A stretch of DNA of 64,000 nt from the NCBI GenBank assembly GCA_030247885.1, contig JAPDRO010000007.1, positions 875,501-939,500 of the forward strand, given 5' to 3'. The DNA is from Taxawa tesnikishii (nom. ined.) (lineage: Eukaryota > Ascomycota > Dothideomycetes > Dothideales). The position numbers and the translations under genes are program-made. The notes below the pieces were generated by a model. The model worked only from the letters and a program-made list of their open reading frames with translations. It made no database searches and was not told the origin of the DNA. How positions within the stretch are numbered: the first letter of the stretch is position 1; each line of letters starts with the position of its first letter. This document shows, piece by piece, positions 31,102-42,723 of this stretch.

Positions 31102-32643
31102 TCACACATCCCTATCAAAAACATCAACACTGGTAACAAACGCCGGCACGGTCGTCGGATCCAGCAACACCAGCTTGACCGTCGAGTTCTCGGCCAACGA
31201 GACCTGGATCGGCGCATCGAAATACGCATCCTCGCTCCTCGTCGACTCCAACAAAGCAGCCCCTGGCTCACACCATCGACAAACACCTCCACGGTCTTCC
31301 ACGCCTGCTTGCCCCCGCTGTACGCATACTTCAGACTCAGGACCTTTGCGCCCGCGGAGCGCGTCCAGGCGAAGCTGATTGAGCTGGTGCTGTTCAGCGT
31401 TGCGGTCTTGCCGCTGCTGCAGGAGGTGCAGGAAGAAACTGCGGAATCGGTGAAATCGTCAGTCGGGACGGTTGTGTATGGGAGATCGGCCCAGGTGCCC
31501 GCTGAGACGTCGAGGCTCCAGCCTTGGGTCCGGTGGAGTGAGAGCCCGCTGCCGTTGTAGATGACGGGGTAGAAGGAGTAGGTCGATGCGCCGAGGTTGG
31601 GCGCGTTCCAGTGGTCGCCGTAGTAGAGGTATACGGTGCCTTTGCTGCCGGTGATGGTGATGTCGTACGCGTTTTGAGTGTTGTAGGCGTATGTGTTGGC
31701 GGGCGACAGCAGCACGGGGTCGGACCAAGGGCCGCTGAGCGAGGCTGCGCTCATGTAGAAGTTGTCTGTGGGCGTCCAGCCGTCCTGTCTCGAGTAAAGA
31801 AGGTAGTAAGTGCCGTCGATCTTGAAGACACCGGGCGCTTCCCAGAAGACTTGGGTCCAAGTGTAGAGCATTGTGTCGACGTTGTAGTAGTCGGCATCCA
31901 GAGATGCGAGTTTCAGGTCCGCGTTGCCGTCCGATGCGAATATGAGGTAGGCGGCGCCGTCGGTGTCTTTCCAGACTGTCATGTCGCGGCTGTCGGTTCC
32001 GAAGGGCTTGAAGGAACCTTTCCAGATGTAGTCTCCATCCACCGTCTTGGAGGTGGCTACGCCGACCTAGGTACATGTCTTGTCAGCAGAGGAATTGGGA
32101 GAGAGGTTGGTTTGGTCTTACCATGGCAGCTCCATAGTTGGAGCTGTCGCTATGAAACCACATGACATATTCGTCGTTCTTGTCGTTGTAAAGCACCTTC
32201 GGTCTCTCCACGACCGAGGCAGAAGATATGTTGGTATTCTCCTGGGGCGTGAGAACGGCGCCTCTGTGTTCCCATGACTGAAAATCAGCGGATCGGTAGC
32301 AGTTGACACCAACGAAATGGCCGCTGGTGGTCTCGCCCGTCTTGTCTTCTCCGAACCAGTAGAAGTACCCGTCTTGCTGGAGAATATCGCCTCCGTGCGC
32401 CTGGATGGGATTGCCAGAGGTGTCGGTCATGTTGATCGTTGGATGTATCTGGATGCCATCATCTGTGTTGCGTGAGAAGACGAGGCACTGAGATAGCTCA
32501 GGCAAGGAATGTGAAAGGTTCGGGATGGAGATATGCTTACCCGTTGCGCGTGCGGGATGCCTCAGGCCAGTATTAAGTGATCTCAACGGGCTCGCTAGAG
32601 CTCCGATGCCGACAATGCATGCAAGGAGAAAGCTGGTGTGCAT
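31102..32643 (-). CDS. secreted GH43 glycosidase, exo-beta-1,3-galactanase type (frame break)
   Basis: Likely releases galactose from beta-1,3-galactan side chains of plant arabinogalactans outside the cell. Exons 32643-32541, 32462-32122 and 32066-31102. Signal peptide MHTSFLLACIVGIGALA. The five-blade propeller shows QAHGGDILQQDGYFYWFGED, VVERPKVLYNDKNDEYVMWF, HSDSSNYGAAM|VGVATS, DSRDMTVWKDTDG, EAPGVFKIDGTYYLLYS and TQNAYDI, matching fungal GH43 subfamily 24. A beta-sandwich module follows. Near its end the frame breaks at CCCC 31260-31263 (GGGG on the coding strand). One more base joins FVDGVSQG to AALLESTRSEDAYF, ends VDVFDRDV, and gives 1410 nt (469 residues). The first intron (78 nt, no stop) is inferred from its GTAAGC and CACAG ends. 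Confidence 0.85.
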
Positions 32644-34367
32644 CTTTCAGAAGAATCGGAGGTACAATTGCCAGCGGTATTGATGTTGGTAATGCGAAGA
32701 GGAGCGCTTGTGACAATGGAATTCGTTGGAGATGAATAAGTCATGAACCTTACTAATATGTGCCTCCCAGTCCTGCGGATGAGACCAGTTCATGCAACTG
32801 TTTAGAGCAGTATGAGACAAACCCTGAAACCCTCGCGTCTTCGCAAGGGAGGCCTACCTATATGATTGCCGTCACTATACAGCAAAGGATACTGGCATAT
32901 GCTACTAGTTTCTGTGCATTCGGTGTCATTTGACCCGTTCGAATGCTACAACTGAGTGGGAAATGTATGTCACATGTGGGCACGAGGTTGCAGATCAGCG
33001 CTGCACGCAACTGCGGAGGAGAAGATGTACCGCGACGGAACGGGTAAATCGGGCTCCGGAGCATCCACTTACTTTTTCTGTATATACTACGTTGTTCCGT
33101 CGACAGTTCAAATACTTCGTGTTTACTCCACTCGGACTTTCTCCAACTTCACCTTTGGGTTACTCTAGCTCTGCTCAACCCTTACCTCTGAGCCTTCGCT
33201 TCTAGTTGTTCGTAGAATAGGGTAGTATCTATCAGCAGGCGAAGTTGCCGCTCGCAGCATTATTGTGTAAAGGAAATGTCCAAGACTTAACGTGCTGACA
33301 CTAATGCCAAGCATTATGCGGGCCCTGAAATCGCGCAGGGGCGCAGCATGCGAACATCTCAGCACGAACAGAGTGCATGCTGTACGTTCGAATACCACCC
33401 TCAATCTCGCACACCTACATACTAACTATGGAATGCGTCTTGAACAGGATCAAGACGGTCTTACACTCGTGAGTGAGTACATGTCCTTGCAAAAGTGCAT
33501 GGTAAATGGTGGTTAGAAGCAAGGCATTGCCATTCCCGCAATCTACACCGTCAGACGTTTGCCGTTTCGGTGTACCAGTGGCGGCACTGCATGCATGTGA
33601 ATATCACATGTTGTCCTACAAGAGCAAAGAAGCAGAGCATGCTAGACGTTGTGTGTACAATCGCCATTGATATAGAACAGTGCTGGCCAGAAGTAAATGC
33701 CACCCTTTTTTAAACACATCTAACGCAATAGTTGAGATTACCAGGTCCCACACTGCCTTCGAGAAGAAGCACAAGCGACGTCTGAGGGCAGCCGAACTTG
33801 GAAGGACTACACTGTTAGCTGCATGTCAAGTTCCTCAACCACGGAGAAGAGCATTCGGCGACGAAGAGTCCGCTTGCGTGAACCCCAGGCTAAAGACCCC
33901 GCACTGGATGCGACTAGAAGCCGTTCGCTGCAGGGCCAGGCCGTAGTGCATTTGATCGTCCCGTTTCCCGTTTGTTTGTCCTTTGCCGTTCAAACAACGT
34001 GCCTACATGCAGCGGTTCAGGTACATGGCACAAAGGTTGACTGGGCTGGAGAGTCGGAGTGCCGAAGTCAATTTGAATGCATAACCAAGAGGAAATGCAG
34101 AGCTTTAGTACAGCAAGAGAACATTGAGTGGAGCATCAAGAGTATCAGTTCTCCTAAACCTCACTCAATTGGCGCTATGCATAAGCCACAAGTCTGGACC
34201 GACGCTCTAGCATCCGGATAGGCGACTTGTTACCGCCTTGCCGGCCTATTTCGAGCCGCAGAGAGACAGACACAGGACTTACATCCGAACACAGAGCACA
34301 TAAGATAGAGCCATCTGCCCGCGTGTGCGTCTGCCCTAGCTACAACACTCTGCATCGACCATTGACC
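32644..34367. other. 1.7-kb gap with no recognisable gene
   Basis: Frames of 60-130 codons occur at 32930-34221, but none shows a known domain or consistent splice structure. It is not AT-rich, and no terminal repeats were seen. Confidence 0.5.
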
Positions 34368-35108
34368 ATGTCGTCCAGCAAGACCATGAAGATCTTCCAG
34401 GCTGTTCGCTCAGTTTCGATACTGTCCTCTGTTGCCGGCATCGTGCTCTTTGCTGTTGCCTTGAATATCCAGACACTTGCTCTACAAGGCAAGCAGTCCA
34501 ACCTCGCCTGGGGGTACCTGCCGCTGGTCGGCGTAAGTGCTTCGGCCTTTGACGGGTTGATACGCACGATACTGATCGCTCACAGCTTGGATACTCCGTT
34601 TTCTGGAACTTCCTCTCCCTTACCTGCCTCTGCATTGGCAGCCAATACTACTTCCCCGCCGTTTCCACCTCTTGGCCGACATCTCCGCTGCCATTGCTCT
34701 CCTGGTTATGGGATATCTCTCGTTCGTGTACAACGCCGTCACCTTCTACGCAACGAAGCAAGAGACACCCCAAGTGTGGTGGATGGAGGTTGCGGGGTGA
34801 TTCTGTTGTCTCTTTCTTGGTTAGTGGTAGTTGCCGTCTCATTAACCGGACCGGAAGCTGACATTCCGATCCAGCATCTCTCACTTCGTTTGCTTCTGTC
34901 ACGGATGCAAGAGCGCCAAGGTACAGAGCGAAGCCGATGCCCTCGCCCGCTGCATTGAGAACGCACCGCCAGCGTACAGAAGCAGATCAGAATACTCCCC
35001 TCAACACACAGCCTGCCCGAGTACGAGGGAGGTGTATGGGAAGACGTTGAGCTACAAAAGAAGGAGATCAACATCATCGAGAGGGAGATCCGCGGCGGCA
35101 GCGCCTGA
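34368..35108 (+). CDS. small multi-pass membrane protein, function unknown (two frame breaks)
   Basis: Not assigned. Exon 1 (34368-34532) starts MSSSKTMKIFQAVRSVSIL and holds one membrane segment. Exon 2 from 34586 holds two more (LGYSVFWNFLSLTCLCIGSQ; ADISAAIALLVMGYLSFVY). Exon 3 (34875-35108) holds a possible fourth segment, ISHFVCFCHGC, and a charged tail ending IIEREIRGGSA. The frame breaks at CCCC 34654-34657 and CCCC 34997-35000. One base at each gives YYFPRRFHLLAD and YSPSTHSLPEYEGG and a 612-nt length (203 residues). The second intron is uncertain: donor GTGATT at 34797, or, if GGGG 34794-34797 also lacks a base, GTTAGT further on. That second choice would lengthen the fourth segment. 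Topology resembles MARVEL-type fungal proteins, but that is only a resemblance. Confidence 0.7.
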
Positions 35109-36684
35109 GAGAAAATGTCATTTGTCGACGATCGTATCGTGAAACAAGTGGGCTTTTCTGTAAATAGACATGCTCCACGAATCTCAAACCAGCGCCAAGG
35201 CCACATAAGCGCCGAGTTGAACATAGAGTTCCATCGTGAGCAGACGACACTTGACTGAGCTCGATCAAGTTGAGAGTATATGATGCCCAATTGAAGACTT
35301 GCCATGCCAGAAGCGCGAGCTTTCGTGCAATCAGTTGCCCGGGCCTACTTGGTAAGCAGCATGATTGGCTGTGGCCTCTCTGCGGTCGGCTGGCAGGTCT
35401 GCTCATCCCGCGTTTGGCCGGGGCGATCCGAGACCAACGGACGAAACAAGCAGGCCCTGAACGGTACCTGAACCAGACCTGGGGTGTTTCAGAAGCGGCG
35501 CGCTCGAAGAAGATGCCTGCTCATAGGCAACACTTCTTGTATGTGATTCATTGTATGCTTCTGCGTGGACCAAGGAGGAACCGGGAGCTGTCGGGCTAGA
35601 CAGACTGCCGAAATTGGCCGTCGCGAGAGGCGTACCAATCGTCTTGTGACGGTAGGTCTCGAAGCGTGCACAAGCCCCGCTATGCTATGCAGTCGCCCTG
35701 CATCCTTCACACATGGTGGGCTGCTTCACCTGTGATCTGTCAGCTCTAATCACATACTTCTTTGCCCGTTGTCCACTTTGTCGTCTCTCTACCGCCACTC
35801 GTAATCACTGCTGCTTTTTGCTGCGTCCAATCTCACAGATCACAGAAACAACAACAACAACAATCTCCAGTCGCACGGCCGATCTGTTGACAACCCCACA
35901 TACAGTAAGGTCGCAAGAACGTGGTTCACCAAGTGACCTGGCACTGATTCCACTCAGACGTATCATCTTTTAGACCCCGTGTGGTGTGAAGTGAAGGAAG
36001 ATTACCATTGCCATCTATCAAAACCGCTATCCGTCCGGTCGCTGTCGTTTCGCTACGACCTACTCTTACCTCACCTCACCGCTCCCCACCACGCACACTC
36101 GCGTTTGGCCAGCACAAAGAGGTGGGAGACAGAACACAAAAACCGCAAGATATACTCTAGGTATTGAGAGGAAGGACTGGGAGGAATTGCAAGAGCGGGT
36201 TGGAAAGTTTGTTAGGTACGCGATGTTCCTCAAAGCAAAGAGCCAGCTGGCACCAAAGGGATGAGAAGCCCATGGACAACTGCGACAGGAGGAATGCTCC
36301 AGCCACTCTTCGGGAGAGTGGTTGTCTCCAACACAAGTTGCCGGCATGAGTCAGGAACACCGTCGCATGTGGGAATTGCTGGTGTTCTAATTCCTTTAGA
36401 TGTGGCTGGTCTGCGTGGCTGAGCTCCCTTTGTCACGTTGGCTGGGCGGCATTGTTGTCAAAAGACAAAGACTGATGTCCGCATTAGGACACCACAACTT
36501 TGGCCGTTCGCTTGCGCAAATCACGACTCTCGCACAAATCCACAGGAGCAGACAGAGGCGAACTAAGGACACCCCTGCTATAGCAAAGCAGGACTTCTGC
36601 ATACTTCGCATCTCAGCTGTCTCTTGATCACGCTGCGGTCTCCAGAAACACTTCTTCTCTTCCTGCCTTCAAAGACTACTCACC
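35109..36684. other. 1.6-kb region upstream of the MAP kinase
   Basis: No recognisable gene. Probably the long promoter and 5' untranslated region of the MAP kinase. A CAA trinucleotide run lies at about 35847-35861. Confidence 0.5.
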
Positions 36685-37914
<1,230 letters not shown>

Positions 37915-39190
37915 TGAATGATGTTATGCTAAACGTTTTTGTTTTTTGCAATCTCTTTCCATATCTCTCTCATCTCAAAAAGTAAATATATATTTATATA
38001 CGGACCCACTACTACCGATTCCCTCCGTACTAACGGATTCTAGCAATCGACTTGTCGTACCTAGCTCTTCGCGCTCTGATAGACCCGCGAACCCTCCTCC
38101 ACCTCCATCCAAGCTTTCCCGCCCTAGACGTTACAGCAGCCCTGCGAAGCAACAGAGCGACATCGACCGACCGTCTTCTCTGAATACTCCAGACCTCGAT
38201 TTTGACTCTTCTGCATTTATCACGTCTCTTAGCGCTGGCTTCGCAGACATGAGAGTTGGAGACGGGGGAAGAGTGAGGGTGAGGGGAACGAATAGTGGAA
38301 CCGTGGAGTGTCCTCTTGCTCTGGTTCTCTGTTCCCTTACACATTACGCGTTCAGAGGATATGCAGGAGCAAGTGGTAAATGCATCGGGGTATGGATGTA
38401 CTTTCTTAGACCAACCATCATCGACGAGCAGATACTTCGTCCTTTGAAACCATATTCTTTCGTGGTGCTTTGGTCGCCTGTGCCTCGCCGAAGACCTGAG
38501 ACCTAGGAGGGTGTCTTGCCACGCATTAGCGTCCCGAGTGTAACCACTGTTCTGACGCGAATTGAAAACAGTATCGTGGAACTCCTGAATGTGGGCCGTG
38601 TGCCTGGATATGAGCAGATGAACGATTGCTGCATCGCGGATGCTAGACTCTTAAGGACCTTATTAGCCAACATCAAGCATCAAGACCGAACGCATAGAGC
38701 TCGCGTGTAGACACATCGTACTACCCTACTTCCATGACACCCGGAAGTGGACAGTCACTAATACTTCACTTGAGTCTCAGTCCGCTTAGGCTTTATTCTA
38801 GTATTGGGTGATGCCAGTTTAGCCTCACCTGGGCTCGGGTCCCAAATCGTTTGCTTCTGGCCCTCACCGGCAGAGTTTACTATCCATGCGGAGGAGCGCT
38901 GCACGAAATCGTACGCGCGCCGTCCCCACAATCCACTTCCTATTCCCACAAAAAGAACGAGATTCGAGAAGAATGGGCGCTCAAAGGTATTCTGGTGATC
39001 TCGACTACCTCTACACTCAAGAAGAACGCTCACAGACAATCCCTCCCGATGCTCGCTTTCCCGCATCCCTCCTAAGCTTCTCGTGCGATACCTCATCACG
39101 TACACCTTGCAATGTATTCCAATCTATTGCATGAGCTGCCGCCAACAAGGATTAGCCCCTTGCCTTGCACGCACTCGCAACGCGCAGGGC
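37915..39190. other. intergenic between convergent MAP kinase and SEC24
   Basis: Frames at 37946-38506 (186 codons, no ATG start, Pro/Ser-rich) and at 38800-39130 match nothing recognised. SEC24 may extend a few codons into the right edge through a further intron, because a GTGAGT follows its LREK. Confidence 0.45.
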
Positions 39191-42134
39191 TCAAGCACTC
39201 ACCTTCTCCCTCAACATGCCGACCCACTGAGCGCCACTGACGCCCTGGTCGGCGCGGTCCTCGACCAAGAGCGTCTGGGCCCACAATCTGAGGCTGGGTT
39301 CGCCGTCCTCGCGAACGAGGTACAGCGGGGGCACGACGATGCTTCCGCATCCCTTGGCCTTGTGGTCTCTACTCTTCTCCACGACCGCGCGGACGCGCTC
39401 GTTCATCTCCGAGTCCAGCACGGGGAGCGACGTTTTGCCCTGCTTGAGTGCGTTCTTGTCGTCTGTGCCGAAGACGTCGTTGATCAGGGCTGGGACGGCG
39501 TCCCGGCCGAGCCAGAGGAATTGCGTTTGCCCGTCGTCGATGAGGTAGAGACCGTAAGGCACCAGGTTGGCGGAGGTCAGGTTGACAGGTGGTGGGAGCG
39601 CGATGGCGCCGGTGGTCGGGTCCGGCAGACCGGCAGTGTCCGGCATGTCGTGCAGCGAGTACATACGTGGGTAAATGTACTGGATCATGAGGGGCAGAGG
39701 AAGGGTGGAGAGGAGGCACAGAGCCGCGGAACGTAAGTCCGTGGGGATCTGTGCGGATTTGCGGAGTCCGAGCTGCGAAGGGTCAGTATCTGAGGTGAAG
39801 TTCGAAGTGTGATACGCTGGGAGAAAAAACATACGTTCTTGATCAGTCCGAGGAACAGCATTGGAAGCGCCCGCAGGTTGATGGGGAATTGCAGGCCACC
39901 GCCACCCATGTTGCCGCCACCAAGCTCCTTCTTATAGGTCTGCAGGAGCTCGATGATCTTGGCTTGCAGCGCGTCCTCGCTGCGTCCAAGCCGCTCGAGA
40001 GCGCCCGCTCGACCGCCTTGTGGCTGAAGTAAGCCGTGATGGCCTGCTGATCTGCGCTTGCATATACATCTGCCAGAATCTGTGTGGTTGGAATAGACAA
40101 GGTCATGACACGTATCCGACGTTCGCCGTTGCAGGTAGTATGAAGAACACCGGCTTGCAGGCAGACAAACTGCTTTGTAACCGTCTCATCGATGGCGATT
40201 TCGACGACGTAAGCCTGGTCACGAGGGAACGCAGGGAAGGCGCAGAGGTCCGAGCTGCGATTGAAAAAGTTGCCGTAGAAGGTGCTTGGACGAAGACCGG
40301 TAGTGGCACGGACACGGAGCACGGCTTCAAGCCCGATTTCTGATGACAGGTAGTCGCTGAACTCAGTGGCAAACTTGATGGCGTCCTCGGTCCTAGCAGC
40401 GTTCCAGGCTGGGTAGAAGTAGGTTTGGCCACCAGTGTATCTCGGAAGGTTGCTCAGAGATGCAACATCCTGGTATTGTGCCGAGAAGAGGAACATGTCA
40501 ATAGAAACCTGCGTCTTCGAACACTCCACCGCAAAGCTCTTGTAAAAACTGTTGGCAGTCTGTAGAAGGGCGCTCTCTTTGCTAGTACCCAGCACCTTCT
40601 TGTCTTCCCTCATCTCGAGTTTGCCGTAACCGTGGTTCGGCAGCGAAGCGGATAAAACGGTGATCTTGCCCCCGACGTGCGAGATGAGCTTGTGACCTGC
40701 ACGAAGCGCTGAGCCCATACAGTTCAAACCGCTCTGTGTGTTTTGGAACATTGACTGCAGCTTGCCAAGAAAGTTCTCGATATTCGCCCGGCTTTCGGCC
40801 AAGCTGACCAGCAAATCTTCAGGTGTGGGGAGGAAAGGCTCGTCAAGATCGCTCACGACAAGCATGTTGGCCTCGTTATTTGTACTGCCGTCTCTCGGGA
40901 TAGAGAAGTAATGTAAGGCCGAATCAACAGCCATGAAACCAAGACGAGTTCTCCGGTCAGCATTTGGTATCCGATCCAGACTCTCATATATGCATCTCGC
41001 GGCCGTCGCGAGCAGACCGCTGGATACGGATGCATAGCTGACATCGATAAGGAAAAGATAGACCAGTGGTTGCGGAGCCCTGACCATGTATTCCTGTGGG
41101 GCGACGAATTCCATGACCGAATAGTTCAGCTCCGGTCGTTGCCATCTGTCCACGCTCTGTTGTTTGACGTTGTCCCAATCGAAAGCCTGCGGCACGTCGT
41201 TTGTCAAATTGCACATGTTGCACCTCCACCTGTGGCTGTTGTCCAAAAATGTCGCGAAGGGGTTAATATATGTCCTGCACCTCCTGCATCTTGCAATAAC
41301 CTGATCTGCCTGCACCGGAACATCGTCCTCTGCATCGTGAAGCGTCGCGTATGGCTGGATGATAAGGGCGAAAGGCAACTTTGACTTTTGAGGAGCGAGT
41401 GCGTAGTTGGCACGGCATTCAGCGTGGAACGTACGTACTTTGGGGGCAGTTCGCGTGAGGTGACGGAGTTACGCTAGCCTACTGCACTATCAGCGACTAT
41501 TCTCCACGCTTTGTACTGATGATGGAAAGGAACTCACGTTCTGAGGCAGGATGATTGCCGGTGGTGGTGCGTCAAGATCAGCCACATGGAAGGGCTGGCC
41601 TTGCATACTAATATCCACAGGTTGCAGAGGGTTCAGTCTCTGAGCGGCCGGAACAGCCTGAGCCTGTGGCTGCGGAGTCTGCTGCTGACCGCTAAATCCC
41701 ATCTGGCCGAATTGCTGGGTCACGCCGCCCATATCGGGCGCAGGGTAGCCTGTTGCCGGTGGTTGGTAGCCTCCTGCAGCGCCATATGCTGGTTGTCCAT
41801 ACGCCGGTTGTTGCATAGGGACCTGGGCGCTCTGGTCTCCATAGCCTGGCTGTTGGTAGCCCGTTTGTGGTTGCTGTTGGGGGTATCCATATCCAGCTGC
41901 TGGAGCAGCGCCGTAGCCTGGGGTGGCGGCCTGAGGAGCTGCTGTTCCCGCGTTTGCGCCCGAACCAAACTCGAATGCTTGTCCCGCGTATGCACGCTTC
42001 TTCTTGCCAGCTGGCTGTGGTGCCGCCGCAGTCTGATCGTATCCTTGCTGCGCGCCATCATAATGCTGTCCGTCCTGGGCGTATTGTGCTTGATCTTGGT
42101 AGCCCTGAGGAGGGTAGCCTTGTGGGTTTGCCAT
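39191..42134 (-). CDS. SEC24: COPII coat cargo adaptor SEC24 (three frame breaks)
   Basis: Binds cargo and SEC23 when COPII vesicles bud from the ER. Exons 42134-41538, 41478-39835 and 39772-39191. Residues 1-170 are Gly/Gln/Pro/Tyr-rich. The zinc finger is [25 protein letters not shown], preceded by [15 protein letters not shown]. Trunk, helical and gelsolin regions follow ([47 protein letters not shown]). Breaks: GGGGG 41442-41446 (NCPPKYVR), TTTT 41386-41389 (LLKKSKLPF) and CC 39975-39976 (DAARDALQAK). One base at each gives a length divisible by three (about 941 residues). The C terminus is written as EKVSA, but LREK is followed by GTGAGT, so one more tiny exon is possible. Confidence 0.94.
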
Positions 42135-42723
42135 GCTGGGCGATAGATGGCTTCTTAATTCAATCAGGTAGCCAGGAAAGTGAAGCCAGTATAGGATGCG
42201 GCAGCAATTGCTGCAAGATGGCTCGCTTCAAAGGAACCTAACTAGAGACGCCGAAACGAACAACGTATTCTGCAGTGTCCGCGGCCTCCAGATGTATTGT
42301 TGTTGCGGAAATGTTATTGAGCAGAAAGCGAGCCTCAGCAAGATTGTCGAGGGGTACTCTACAGTAATGTATGCATCCCGACGACCCCAGACAAGTGTTC
42401 ACAGAAAGTCGGATCTTGCCGAGCCCTACAACGTCTACCACAGCTCTACTGCACACGTCGCTTCTTCATCTCTATTTTGGCTGTACGCACCATCTGTTGT
42501 CATATCCATGGGGCAACTTCGGAAATCGTATAACAGCAGTTACACACGGAGGAACAATCGTAATGTTTCCGCTCAGTGAAACTACGAAATCTCTCGTGTA
42601 GCCGAGAGGCCTGAAGCACACCATCACCCCTTCCAGAAACGCCGCGCTTGCTATGCAATCCCAGCCCCACCGAACTCAACGCCATACGGAAACGCATGAG
42701 CACAAAAAACACGAAAGGGCTCA
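42135..42723. other. intergenic between SEC24 and kinesin-10
   Basis: SEC24 promoter side and kinesin 3' side. No gene seen. Confidence 0.5.

Noticed and set aside
32644-34367. Transposon or degraded mobile element in the long gap
   Set aside because: No terminal repeats, target duplication, transposase or reverse transcriptase fragment, and no AT-rich mutation signature were seen.
37946-38506. 186-codon frame after the MAP kinase
   Set aside because: Begins without ATG, overlaps the kinase 3' untranslated region, is low-complexity and has no recognisable domain.
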